Assembly: GCA_037176885.1 (NCBI GenBank)
Contig: JAWWNJ010000022.1
Location: 558,001 to 622,000 of the forward strand
Length of the DNA: 64,000 bases
Reading direction: 5' to 3'
DNA from: Favolaschia claudopus
Taxonomy: Eukaryota > Basidiomycota > Agaricomycetes > Agaricales > Mycenaceae
Of this stretch, positions 20,252 to 31,577 are shown piece after piece. Positions within the stretch are counted from its first letter, which is position 1, and every line of letters begins with the position of its first letter. The notes beneath the pieces are model-generated. The model made no database searches. It saw nothing but the letters and a program-made list of their open reading frames with translations, and was not told where the DNA came from. Position numbers and translations under genes: made by a program.

Positions 20252-22116
20252 TCATTGTAATTGGGAGCTCGAATTAGAGGTGTGAATGAGTCCTTGCCTT
20301 GAATAATCGATAATTGTCTGGGTGTACAAATGAATGGCGTCCTGGACAATACGCCATGTGTGAGACCGTATTTCTGCTTCTTCGGAGCCTAGCAATTCCT
20401 CAACGAGTGACCAATTAAGTGCCAGAGACTGCGCAATTCTTTCCAACTCTTCTCGAATAGCAGCTTTGGCATTCAATTCCTTGAAAATGAAGCACTTCTG
20501 GGCAACAGAGTTGTTGTTATCGCTGGAAACGATGAGCGACAATCCAAGATGTATGTCTGGCTTCACCGCACGCAAGATATGCCCAGCAACGATCTAGCCC
20601 TTCAGAACTTTCGATACATTTAATGAAAGCAAGTCGTGCAGACTCGCGAATCGTAGAGTCTGAATCCCTATGTCATCGCAGTAAGAAAACAGCAGGTAAA
20701 ATGTGTGCTAGTACCCGGAAGCTGATACCGCTTGAGGAAGAGCCCATGATAACGGGGACCCCGAAGGGATCGCGACTCGGAGGATAATCCAAGCGTGAAG
20801 ACGTATCTCCAATTCCGGTGAAAGTAAAAGATCAGCGATTAGAGACCATTTTGGCGCTAAACGTGTCGGTTGGATCGCGATAGCCATTTCACTTAACATA
20901 AAACATTTGACGGGGGTCGAAACGTTGTCGCGACTAGAAAAAATGAGTGCAATATTCATAGAATAAGACTTCATCGTACGTACAAGAGATAGTCCCAGCA
21001 ACAGTCCAATCCTTCCGCAGTCAGTATAGACTTCATGAAAGCACGCCGTGCCGACTCCCTGATCCAGGGAACTGAGTCACTGTTTCATAAGAGTTGAGAA
21101 CCATGGACGCGCCACAGATGAACGTAGTTAAGCGCACCTGAAACAGCCAACGACTGCGGGAAACAGGCGCGATATCCACGACGTAGATCTTTCCATGAAG
21201 TCCTTGCTAGCCCAAAGTATGTTCCACATATAATAGCGTATTTGGGCGTCGGGAGAAGTCAGTAATTCAGAGACGAGCGACGAGCTCAGTTTCAAAGATT
21301 CGATTATCAAGCTAGCATCCCTGTAAGAGTGCAATCCAACTCTGGCATCTAGTTCCTTGAGAATTAGGGACTTCGTGGTGGATGAAATGTATTTGTACCT
21401 GCGAATGTGTGATGAGATTCAGTATGGAGAAAAAAACCCAAGGACCACGATTCACGAACGAGAGATAATTAAGGCAAATTTCCATAAGTTCTGATGAAAT
21501 CGGAGTATCTTGGTATCGCTTGATGAAACTCCGCACTTGTTGGTGGTACATGAGTCGCATCAGAGGTTTGGCAGCTGCATGGATTGAAATGGTTGGGCCG
21601 ATAGAATTGCTGTCAGACCACCAGCTATGGATGCTCTCAGGTCCTGCGGGGCGAGTCGGCAAGCTCATAGTCCAGAAGGAAGAGAGTGAGTCGGCTCCCG
21701 ATCGTGCCAGTAACTCGGAAACAAGCGAAGAGCTCAATTCCATGGATTCGAACATCAAGCCGGCATCCCTGTCAGAGTGCAGTCCGATTCTGGCATCTAA
21801 TTCCTTGAGAATCAGGGACTTCGTGGCCGGTGAAATGTATTTGTATCTGCGAAAGTGTAATGAGATTCAGTATGAAGACAAAACTCCGAAAACCACGATG
21901 TACGCACGAAAGATAACCAAGGCAAATTTCGATGAGTTCTGGTGTTATTGGTGTGTCCTGGTTTCTCTTGAAAAAACTTCGCACTTGTCGGTGGTACATG
22001 AGTCGCATCAGAGGCTTGGCAGCTGCATGTATTGAGATTGTTGGACCAATGGAATTGCTGTCCGACCACCAGCTATGTACGCTGTCAGGGGTAGAGGGAC
22101 GGTTTGGCGGGTCCAT
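20252..22116 (-). CDS. ARM/HEAT-repeat-like protein with internal duplication
   Basis: The frame from ATG 22116 encodes HSWWSDSNSIGPTISIHAAA and AKPLMRLMYHRQ, the start of an agaric armadillo-repeat family. After an intron of about 70 bases, repeat helices follow: ISPATKSLILKELDAR, ELSSSLVSELL. Frame then runs straight into a second copy of the start (from 21668) and a second set of helices (SSLVSELLTSPDAQIRYYMW). Further exons at about 21095-21000, 20960-20710 and 20540-20252 keep the pattern of a CF.L.E segment, a WSL...LLGS segment and EIR..TW. ARM proteins are protein-interaction scaffolds. The 5' part results from a 448-base tandem duplication. Exon borders downstream of 21150 are approximate. 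It could be a functional fused gene or an early pseudogene. Confidence 0.55.
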
Positions 22117-22145
22117 GGTGGAAGAGGTCGAGTCAGATGTTGGGT
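21250..22145 (-). repeat. 448-base direct tandem duplication within a gene
   Basis: Two adjacent units (about 21250-21697 and 21698-22145) are very similar over their whole length, intron included. The repeated start codons fall at 22116 and 21668, exactly 448 bases apart. The length is not a multiple of three, but because each unit carries an intron, the spliced frame stays open across the joint. Confidence 0.85.
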
Positions 22146-22881
22146 GTGAACGCTACAGATTTGAGGTCATAAATAATGTGGACAGATCGCAGCATTCATG
22201 GACCAATCATCCACACTGCTTTAGACAGTGGATCCTTTCGATTTGGATATCAGCTAATGATTTTATCGAAACTTGAGCTCTGAGCCTGTTTTGCCTGAGT
22301 GTAACGGCTATAGCACTCGGACATGCGGCGCGCGCAGGATTTCAGGCTATGCTATATGGTTATAGCAACGGTGGAAAACATTGGGCATTTTTGGAAAGAA
22401 CCAGTTGATTTTACAAGAATGGTCTCTCGTTTGCAGACGCTCGTACAGCACAAGGGTCCCCGCGCCTGTTGTATTGTAGGTCAACGCCGGCTCTCGAGCG
22501 CGTTGGAAGCAACCTCACCTGGAACTACTTGTTACTCTGAGCTCACGAGCTGCGTCCGAATCGCAAGGCAATCCAGAGACAGAAGGCTCAATTCTCTCAC
22601 CCACAAAATTTCTTGCTTTCTCGGGACGTGTTCCCTACTTACCCGAGCACCTCAGACTTGAAAGTTGATGAGCGTTTAGGAAGAGAATATGATGGGAAAT
22701 CAATTACGCGCAACTAAATGACTGATACTGTACCTATTCCAAGTTGGAGGACAATTGTGCGAATACATTACGCCGACCAGTCTCAAGCGACGAGCGTTGA
22801 CCCAGCATGGCGCGGGGAGTGAATGAAACAAGTAACTTGAGTTGTCCGAGCGATTACAAACGATTCGACCAGTATAGAATT
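22146..22881. other. No supported gene
   Basis: It holds the upstream region of the ARM gene and the 3' flank of the frameshifted F-box gene. Open frames here lack any recognisable feature. Confidence 0.45.
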
Positions 22882-24652
22882 TTAGACCGTCTCTAGGCCA
22901 TCCTCCTCATCCACATCTAAATCATCTTCATACATCGTAAACTCCAACTCCCCAGTCTGTTCCATGTCCTCGATCGCAGCTGCCTGCTTTTCCCCCAGTT
23001 CTCGACCATACCCCGGGATCCACGAGACGCAGCAGTCAAAGGGTTCCTCTTCAATATCCCAGTGGGATACGGCACGGACCCGTTTCTGGATGAACTCGAG
23101 TAAGACCGGGTCGGTGAACTTTCCTACCGTCTCAAAGTGGACGGAGGCGAGCATTGGGGTGAGACTGTTGTTGATGTCGTAGGGGTTGGGAGAGAGGCGC
23201 TGGAGTAACGTGTCGGTGATGAGTACGTGAGGGCGGAATGCCTCGACGGCGGGGTGGTCCGTAATATGCAAATCCCGCAACGTCGGCAGCTCGCCTAGGC
23301 ATTGAATGAGCTCCCGCTCCGTGATGACGACGTTGTGGAGGTGTAGTGTCTCGAGTAGAGAGTTCCCCTCGCATTTAGATCGCTGGAGGAGGGCGAGACC
23401 TTGAGGATGGGGCCAAAAAACAGGCTTGCCTTCCTGAAAAGCACAGAGCAGATAGAACCGCGCCAATGATGGAAGCTTGAGGGCGTCGAGAATGGCTCCC
23501 AGAACACGCTGCGTGAGATTCCCTGTTCCCGAGCCGGTGGGATCCGTAGCAGTGATGCAGAGCTCCTGCAGCGACGACTCGACCAAGGGAAGTGCAAGAG
23601 GCTCGTCATTGTCGGCGAAAGCGTCGATATTGAGGTGGGCGTGAACGACACTGTCGGAGAGGCGGGGGAGGAGGGAGGTGAAGGGGAGGATGTCCTCTGG
23701 AGCGAGCATGCTGCAAGAAAAGCGCCTGAGTTGCTCCATCGGTAGATGCTGGAGCACGTCGATCGGCCCACAATAGTCTAGCACTTTTAGTTGTGGGGCG
23801 TCGGAGAAGAACTTCGCGATATTTTTGAGCCCCTCCGGCACGTTTTCGCGGATGAATCGCAAGTGTAGCTTTTCGAGGAGCGGGAGATGGTGGTGCACCG
23901 CGTCGAGGCATGGAGACATAACGGAGTCGATGTGTATATTGGCAGACCGCCATCGTGCCGAGGAACTAGCAAGAGCGAGCGCTGGAAGTGGGTGGCATCG
24001 AGGCACAACCGCCTCAACGTCCACAGGGATTCCACCACCACGCCTCAAAGCATGGTAGAGGAGCATCCAAGCTTGAACGAGCCACCCGGGGACATCCTCG
24101 AGCTCCCCCTGGGTCTCCCATAAACGCATATCCATGGTGATGGAGGACCAAAGCGCTGGAGTGGTATCGACACAGCATATTCCACTGGTAGCATACTTGA
24201 GCGATGTTGGCAAGATCGCCACCCGCGAGGCGGCGATACATCTGGAGTGTTGCCCGATCTCGGTCCTTGGCCAAGACGTGGCCACAGGACTCGTCCGATG
24301 CCAAGCGGCACTCTCGAAATATGAGTAAAAGGACATCGGGCGGGAGTTTGCGAATTGGAGAGGTGATTGCGCTCTTGCAGCGGTCGAGGACGTTCTGCAA
24401 AGTGGCACGATCAGCCGCGACGACCTCAGAGAATCCGCCGCAGCTCGCAAGCTCGCTGTCGCATCGCGCTATTTCCGCTGGGATGGCCTCAATTAAAGTG
24501 CGAATCTGGGCGACTTCATCTGGATTATAGGTACAATTGAATCGCATCATATCCAAAACTCTGCTGATTTGACCGGACGATGGAAGTAAGGTGGGGACCG
24601 GGAAAGATGAGGTTTGGGGAATGTCGAGGATGCTCTTCGCGGAAGAAGTCAT
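22882..24652 (-). pseudogene. F-box protein gene broken by a one-base frameshift
   Basis: The first frame (ATG 24652) has a coiled-coil lead, then KLPPDVLLLIFREC and LANIAQVCYQWNMLC, the two halves of an agaric F-box. The next expected element, TPALWSSI, is in the neighbouring frame, which then runs open to 22882 with a leucine-rich domain and an acidic tail (MYEDDLDVDEEDG). The switch lies at about 24165-24180 and needs a net shift of one base. No GT-AG intron there gives a working joint. Together the parts would form about 580 residues, the usual size. It is either a recent pseudogene or a sequence error. Start: the frame opens with a TTG, so the ATG five codons on is used. Confidence 0.7.
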
Positions 24653-25215
24653 CTTGGTGGCAGACAATGGGAGAAGGAATGTGGATGATGGGGAAGAAAT
24701 GTTGTAGGGAATGTTGGAGCGTTCGTCGCAGAAGAGCTATGCAGTGCGCTGATGGGAGGAAGCTGTGTAGCTGGAGGATATACTGCTCAGGGAGAGAGTA
24801 GAGTGTTCTTCGCAGAAGACACTGTGGTGGTTTGAGAGAAAGAGCGAGGCAGGTGGCAATTGGACACAACACACAAGGTTAAATAGAGCGTTCAAAGCTC
24901 CTCCGCTTTGCAGGTCCCCGTGCTCCTGAGCTTTTCATGGCCAAAGCGCCGGATGCTTGCTTCTGAGCCCAGAACGCCGGATTGATGAGATCGGAGAGGG
25001 ACATGAGAACGCGGTGCGTTTCTCCTAGACGAGAATATTTGATTTTTGGGGGTCCGCATCTCGCGAGGAGAGCGGCAAATGGTGTTGGCGCCACTCATTA
25101 CTGTGAACAGGCATCCGTGCCGGGGGAGCATCTACCTCAAGTTTCGCACCAGGCAACGCGCTGGCCGCTTGACTCGCGGCGCAGAGTCGTGGTCTTGCAG
25201 TATGGCCGGATTTGA

Positions 25216-26040
25216 GAGACGGGTGCATCAATGTTTCTGAGCCTGCTACAGGCAACGGATCAGAACGCGGGAACCGTAGCGAAAGAAAGGTGGACGTACG
25301 ATGACAGACGTACATCCTCTTGGTGTTCACCGAAGCATCACAGCCAATGGCCGAGCTTGACGAGAGGTATTCTCTTCGCCAAGCTGGATGCATTGCTATT
25401 CGCTGGGGCGGCGGTAGAACCTGCTATAAAGAACCGATCTAAACGAGCGCGTTACGCAACAAACGTAGACGCACATCCTCCCAGTCCTTGTAGTACTGTA
25501 CAAGTGTCGTGGCTGGTTGCCGAGCTTGAAAGGAACTGAAACGTCGCGTTAGTCTGGACGTGCGAGAAGCAATCATCAACGAACCGAAGGCGAATGAGGC
25601 GCCGGTGGGTATGCTGCACGTCAGGTCTTGGATGGGCAAAGGGAGCTGTTGTCCTGACGAGGCAAGGCTCCCGGACGGGGACCCTGAGCAGAAATGGAAA
25701 AGGATACAGGATGCAGAGAACGATCACGATGCTCACTGGCCGTAGATCAGCATCGTAGACACGATCGATGGGCTCAAGAGGCACGACGTACGGAAGTTCC
25801 GCGCCAACCACGGTCCACCAATGATACAACCTCCCAGTCTTCACCCAAGTACCACAGCCAACGGCCGAGCTTGACGAGTGGTATTCTTCCTACAACGGGT
25901 TCGAGCGCTGGGTGTATTGCTGTCCGTTGAGACGGTGGTGGAACCTGCTACAAGAAACGAATCAGGACAAGAATGTATGGCGAAGCAAATCTCGTCGTAC
26001 ATCCTCTTGGTCTTGAGCGGAACCTTATCTCGGACTGAGG
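25216..26040. repeat. Diverged direct repeats, possibly decayed exons
   Basis: A segment containing CACAGCCAATGGCCGAGCTT at 25339 recurs with few changes at 25853, followed in both by a GGTAGAACCTGCTA or GGTGGAACCTGCTA block. That block is also seen at about 25236, 25415 and 25947. On the minus strand parts read as protein (VPPPSQRTAIHPALEP, KLGRWLWYLGEDWEVV), with intron-like gaps and frame changes between copies. I read this as a decayed, locally amplified gene fragment of unknown family. The stretch from 24653 to 25215 holds nothing else I can support. Confidence 0.45.
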
Positions 26041-26549
26041 AGTTGCAATCCTCCTACGACGAGGGCAAGCACTGGGAACGTCGCGTCAGCCTGTAGTGAA
26101 GACGATGGAGAAGAGAGAATCGTCGACGGTGTAGTCACGGAGCTGGGTGGAAGTAAAATCAGCATCATCGATAGCAGCAGTGACCTTTAACTTAAAAGAG
26201 AAATACGTACACTATGACTCCGCTGGAGCTGCTGCTCGAAGATCCGAAAATCACGACCAAAAGGTCTGTGACAGTGTCTGACGACGAAGGACAACATATT
26301 TGAGTATAGACGTAGGCCAAAGGAGAAGCGTACGACGCGCTTGCTAGCAGGAACACGACACAGATGGGATGGTCCAATCCCCCCGTTGTTTAATGGGTGT
26401 CGGTCAGCGACAATAGAACGCGACGTGCCGTCCAGCGCGTCTATCGTGGCTATTGGGAGCGTCAGAATCAATCAAGAGAGCACTCCAGATCTCTCCCGTT
26501 CGAAACCCTTCCTCCACCTCGCCCTCGCCCTCGCACACACCCCGTTTCT

Positions 26550-27030
26550 CATCTCTTCTTCAAGTCCGTATCCATTGAGTGCTCTGGAAATCAAAGTCGG
26601 TTGTTAGCTGAATATCAAAGGGAAAGAGCGTTGCACATACAGGAAGACGAGGTCGTGTTCTCTTTAGGATTGCGTCTTATAGATAGACTCCACCGGTTAG
26701 CCTGAAAAACTGAGCAATTTCGCTGTGCGCAGAGAACGTCGCGGGTTGACGAGTCCATCATTGAGGTCAAAGCGGGGCAACGAGACGGATCGACAGCCGT
26801 CACTGAGCGACAAAAAGCAATATATTTTGCGGGGGGAATAGCGAGAACAGAGAACAACTGCGACCCTTGTTCGTCAAGAGCAAGTTTATGTTCCCACGCT
26901 CGGCAATTCCCGTTGCGCTGCTTGTCTTCTTCTTTCATGGCGTTCCCAATGAATTCAACCACCTAGAACGACTCGGACTTTTCAATACAGTCGATATATC
27001 TTGTTCTCTCAATAACCTCCGACAAATTGA
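26550..27030 (-). pseudogene. Decayed copy of the Ser/Pro-rich gene A 5' end
   Basis: About 480 bases match 17860-18330: the intron end, exon 1 and the upstream region. The minus frame reads SVFQANRWSLSIRRNPKENT where gene A has SVYAANRWG and RPNLKQNPTS. The start codon position is GTG rather than ATG, GGYPRNS is not preserved, and no exon 2 follows. The upstream block with TCGGCAATTCCCGTT at about 26904 matches 18212. A transposed or segmental copy that has lost function. Confidence 0.7.
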
Positions 27031-27152
27031 TTTTTTTTGTTCAACATTTTACTCCTTTGAAACTGCTGGACAAAAGTTCACAAGAATAGCCACCAATCAT
27101 CATCTCTGTGGGTGCCGCACGTCAGCAACGCTCTTCGCTTTTGCCTTGCACT

Positions 27153-28058
27153 ATGAACGACCTTGACGCTCAAAGGCAGGGGAATCCGCCTCCGTACGAC
27201 ACACCAGTGGATCCGGACAAACCCAAGGCAGTTCCGGGAAGGACTGAACGGCAGTATCGTGAGCCGCAAATTTGACCTTCGATAACACCCCGGGTGCCAA
27301 CTGACGAGCCTTTGTAAGTGTACTATCAGGTATATGCTCCCGATGGTGCGATCCCTGTGAAGACGGCCTACGATCCAGAGAACCCGTACATCGGTCGTAT
27401 CCCAGCGAGATCCATCCCGCCTCCCCACATCGTCGAGTCCGTCCAACGGTGTATCCTCAAGGCAGAGGGTTTCGTTGATCCACAACACACGAGGACCGGG
27501 ATTTATTTCTCTGCCACCTCGAAGTCTGCGGAAGCGGCAACTTCCGCGATTGCTGTCGTCCGGCCTGCACCAACGCACGGCGCGACGCCGGAGAATCCGC
27601 TAGCACTAGTGATTCAACAGTTACTTACACCACGCGAGATAGAAGCGATTGCTGCAATTGACTTGACGAAAAGACGGGAAACCAACCCTCAATACTGTGC
27701 GTTCTGAAGGACACTGCTCGGATCCATTCAATGCTCATGAACAAACACAGTATACTATCAGTTGTTCACCCGCACTGGCGAGGATACCTCTGCGGTGCCG
27801 TTTGACCCGAGCGAACCCTCTATCGGGCGAATTGAGTGGAAACACCTTTCGCCTCCGCGCAATTCCAGCTCTCTCAAGTACCACATTGCCAAAATCGAGG
27901 GAAAGCCTATCTACCGTGGGTGCAACCTCTTTAAAGATATTGGCGCACGAGCAGTTATTCCGGACCTTCAAGATCTTACTCTGCCCCCTACTGAGGAATT
28001 TGGAACCTTGGACAACCCCGTGGTTCTTGTTCAGCCGGAACGATTACGTAGGCCGTGA
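27153..28058 (+). CDS. Two-module agaric protein made by exon duplication
   Basis: Three exons, 27153-27258, 27319-27696 and 27751-28058, give 263 residues. After a short Pro-rich leader, module 1 (exon 2) starts YLYYQVYAPDG and has DPENPYIGRIPA, PPPH and KAEG. Module 2 (exon 3) starts YLYYQLFTRTG and has DPSEPSIGRIE, SPPR and KIEG, then NPVVLVQ near its end where module 1 has NPLALVIQ. Both introns fall at the same codon, in phase 1, just before the YYQ motif, so exon 2 is a symmetrical duplicated unit. The module resembles one I associate with uncharacterised mushroom proteins, often in several copies. No signal peptide or membrane span. Function is unknown. Confidence 0.75.
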
Positions 28059-28427
28059 TCGGTGCCGCGGGTAAAATTCCCCCTTCGTCACGGGCCATTC
28101 GCGGCGGTCGTGGGGATTCACAGGCTTCGACAAAAAGCCACGGGTTAAAATGCAATTTTTGAGAGCAAAGCCGTGCTCTTCTTGTTTCAATGTATAGTGA
28201 CTAGTAGGATCATTGAGTTCACAACGTCAAGCACTCCTACCCGCTGTCCGCTCCGCGCCCTCCGCGACGAGCTTGCTCTGTCTCCTTCAATATGATGTAG
28301 GTAAGTATTCGGAAACTCAGATTAAATACTCTATATTGTTAAGTATCAAACTGTGTGTGTGCCGACAACAGAGCACGGAATGAGCTCAAAACATGAAAGG
28401 GCGGCAAAAGCGGGAGGAAGGGCGGGA

Positions 28428-28909
28428 TTATAGGGATCTTCAAAGTAAAAGTGCGCTTTCGCGCTTTTCGCGCTTTTTGCGCTTTTTCGCTTTTGCGGCT
28501 GAATCCGCATCACACGTCAATTGCGGCACTCGACGGCAAGCATCAGTGACGTGTTAGTTGCCCATTTTAGGACGGCGCATCAATGTGCGTCACCCAACAT
28601 CTCCCCTTCATTTACCACCAAATAGACTCTGAACGGCCAGTCGAAAGGTACCGAGTTAACTGAATCAGTAATAATATGGCTTTTTGGTGGCGTCAAACGT
28701 CCTCAGTGGCCCAGAGAGCAACCAAAGAGGGTGGTTTCCGAGGTTCCGAAAAGCTCCGAGAATCAACCCGATGGACATGTCGTTTCACACGCTGACATTT
28801 GCCGAGCATTGCCGGTTTGACATATCATGCCGTTCAGCCGCGGAAAAGCGAAAAGCGCAAAAAGCGCGAAAAGCGCGAAAGCGCACTTTTACTTTGAAGA
28901 TCCCTTATA
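28428..28909. mobile_element. MITE with about 70 bp inverted ends and TTATA target duplication
   Basis: The 472-base element 28433-28904 begins GGGATCTTCAAAGTAAAAGT and ends with its reverse complement. The inverted ends are nearly perfect for about 70 bases and contain GCGCTTTTTGCGC-like purine/pyrimidine runs. TTATA flanks both sides (28428-28432 and 28905-28909), a 5-base target duplication (or TA plus chance). It has no coding capacity: the 79-codon frame inside is not gene-like. This is a non-autonomous DNA transposon needing a transposase from elsewhere. Confidence 0.88.
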
Positions 28910-30188
28910 TCTGCAAAGCGTGACGTCTAGAGGTCGCCCACATCTATCGTCGATTCGTTGATCACTGCCAGTTATCTCTCGCGTGATTTTGGGTCAACGG
29001 TTGGTGTGGTCCGGACGGCAGGCTTGGACAGTAAAGTTATCAACGGTTAACCGTCTAGCCAAAATACACAATCATTTACCGACGCCACATTGCTTGGTCT
29101 TTTTGACACGAAGTTTTCTGCAGGACTGGGTTGGGACTGGGAGCGTTGGTTTACACTGAGGGCATTAGGAGGGCCGTTGATGCATGGCTTCACTTACCTC
29201 AAACCGGTTCATGTGCCGCACTATAAATGAAGACACAGCTGAGTTTTCGTTTCTCGACGTGTGCTGGCAGTCAATCTAATCGTTGGACAGTTTACCTTCT
29301 TGCAGGTAGGACTCCTCATTGGCAGTATTGCAACTGATCGGGAAATCCATAATTCCACGCAAAGGCACACTATCTGTTGCAGACGCTTGTGAGTTTCCTT
29401 CAAGTTCTGAGCCGTTTCTTGAATATAAAGACAAGATTTTGCTGCGAAATAGAAATCGAACCACAAACTGAACTGTGTCGGCGTGAGAGAACTCGGGAAC
29501 TTCCAGCCAAATCACTGATCAATTGATAGCGGTGACACGTGGTGATGGCGCTCTTTTCTCTGCGCGCTCATCGTTGTCGCCGGTTTGCAGCCTACGCGCT
29601 TTAGCTTTCCCCTGCGGTCTCTCTTCCTTGGTCTATACATGGGCTCCTTGAACCTATTCCGTCAGTTCAACCACCGAACTTGTGCGACACCACCAAATTT
29701 CCTCAAATTTCTGTGATCCTTCTTGCGAGCGTTGCCGCGAGGATGGGTATTATCCGCGAAGCAGCCAGCACTCCCTGCTTGCTCCCTGCCTACCTTACAT
29801 GTCCGGGGAGTTTAAACCGTCTGTGCAAAGCGCTCATCAGGCATCACAAAAAATCAAAGCGTTCGACATCGCTAGCGAGAATAACCATATCTGGAAATCC
29901 TCTTTGTTCTTCGTCGTCGCGCCTCGTCACGCGCGAACACATTCCTAGATGGGTATTTTCGAGTGGCTCAACAGCTGTTCGAACAAATCACCGCAAACAC
30001 TTTACTTGTATGGCGATTTTGCTTTCCTGGTCGCAGCCAATCCATCAAAACCAATCCTGGAGGAATTGGAGGTCTATAAAGCGGGGGATGGGCGTGAGGG
30101 GGGCACACGCTTCTGCGCCCACACTCTGCCCCTCGTCAAAGATCCCTTTCCCCCGTTCGCGCTTCGAGTTTTGTGTCGATAAGACAAG
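28910..30188. other. No supported gene
   Basis: The minus frame at 29515-29276 (SKILSLYSRNGSEL) and the plus frame at 29682-29948 look slightly protein-like but match nothing I know. The end of this stretch contains the leader of the C2H2 gene. Confidence 0.4.
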
Positions 30189-31577
30189 ATGCCTCGTATT
30201 CCCACTCAGACTAGTGCTTTGCTTCGCAAGCGGTCTAAGTCTACCACTGCTAAGGTGCGCGTCTTCCCTTACTTCATCGACATTAATAGCAGTATCTGAT
30301 CGTCTTATTTTAGAACGGCAAAACCCCTCCCTATCCGCCGCTGCAGCACAAGTGCTCGCATGAAGGTTGCGAGTGGAGCTATAAGAACCCGACGGATCTC
30401 TCCCGTCATACTGCTCGCCATTTGTCGCCTGAGGAGCGCGAAAAGTTGTGCGTTTTCGCTGTCCTTCTTTCTCGACTTTTGATTTCGTGCTTCTGACGCG
30501 CCCGCTGCTGCGGTTAGGATGCACCATTGCCCGTTCCCGGGTTGCACCCACAAGTCGCTGCAGAAGTCTAACATGAAGACGCATTACACGTCGAAGCAGT
30601 GAGTTTTTCTTATTGTCACTTGAATTCAAGCTGACGTCTGACTACTTAGTACGACTGAAAAGCCGTACGCCTGCAACCAGTGCGACTTCGGCACGTCGGA
30701 CCCGTCGTGTTATCACCGACACATGTGCGGGCAGCATGGCTACGTTCCCGGCACCGAGCCGCGCAAGAGGAAGTCGGCTGCGAGGGATATCATGCCAGTG
30801 CCTGACGTTGTCGTTGTCGAGTCGGAGGCGCAGGAGCCCGTCGAGGTGCCAGTCGCGTCTGGAAGCGGATCCGCTTCCGCTTCCCCTTCTCCTGCGGACG
30901 AGGCGTCCCCTTCGCCCGCCCCGTCTACCCCCTCGTCGTGCTACGAGCTGGGCTACCCCTACGACGTCGCACCCGTCGCCTTCCCGTACGATCTCGATTC
31001 CACGTATCTCTCCTCCTCCTCCTCGGGCGTGGACTTCTCCCTCGTTGATCATGACTGGAGCTTACAAGAGCTGATATCGCTCTTCTCCTCCACCCCCGAG
31101 GACATCGTCACTCCGGATGTCGTCAACCCAAAGGACCTCTCATACGTCCCACAGGAAGCGCACCTCTACCCCGTCGATGGATCCAACGACCTTGCATGCA
31201 AGGCCGAGCCCGAGAAGAGCGACTTCAGCGCTTACACTCAAGGGCGCTTCGAGGCGGATGTCTTCCTACCTACCTCCGACCCTTCCCTTTCCCTTTCCCC
31301 CGGCGCTACCTCGATTTCCAATTCCACTTCCACTTTGGCACAATACGCCGCCGCCACCTGCGACCTCCCCCCCATGGCATGGTACCCGAACCACATCCCC
31401 TGGACCGACGAGGAGGCGTCTCTGTTCTTCGCCTCTCCTGCCTACCCTGTCACTCCAGCGCCTCCGGCGGTGGATGTGGATTATCGGTTCGCGCCCGCGT
31501 CCGTGGTGGATGCGGCGTTGAATGGGTACTGGGCGCCTTCGGCGCAGTTCTCCGGGGAGTACTCCGTTATTTATTGA
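30189..31577 (+). CDS. C2H2 zinc finger transcription factor, three fingers
   Basis: Four exons, 30189-30254, 30314-30447, 30518-30598 and 30650-31577, give 402 residues. Three consecutive fingers are visible: C36-x4-C41-x12-H54-x3-H58, C71-x4-C76-x12-H89-x4-H94, and C102-x2-C105-x12-H118-x4-H123. A basic patch (EPRKRKSAARD) right after them is a likely nuclear localisation signal. The remaining 270 residues are Pro/Ser/Asp-rich with aromatic-acidic pieces (YPYDVAPVAFPYDLD), which suggests a disordered activation domain. The gene encodes a DNA-binding regulator; the target is unknown. All three introns interrupt or flank finger-coding exons and rejoin in frame. Confidence 0.9.

Noticed and set aside
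22882..24450. 522-codon frame taken as a complete protein
   Set aside because: Its first 90 or so residues overlap the F-box frame in another phase and look like a shadow; the real protein crosses from the other frame at about 24170.
28684..28923. 79-codon frame inside the MITE
   Set aside because: It spans the element body and one inverted end, is rich in Lys/Arg/Ala from the GCGAAAAGC runs, and has no protein features.
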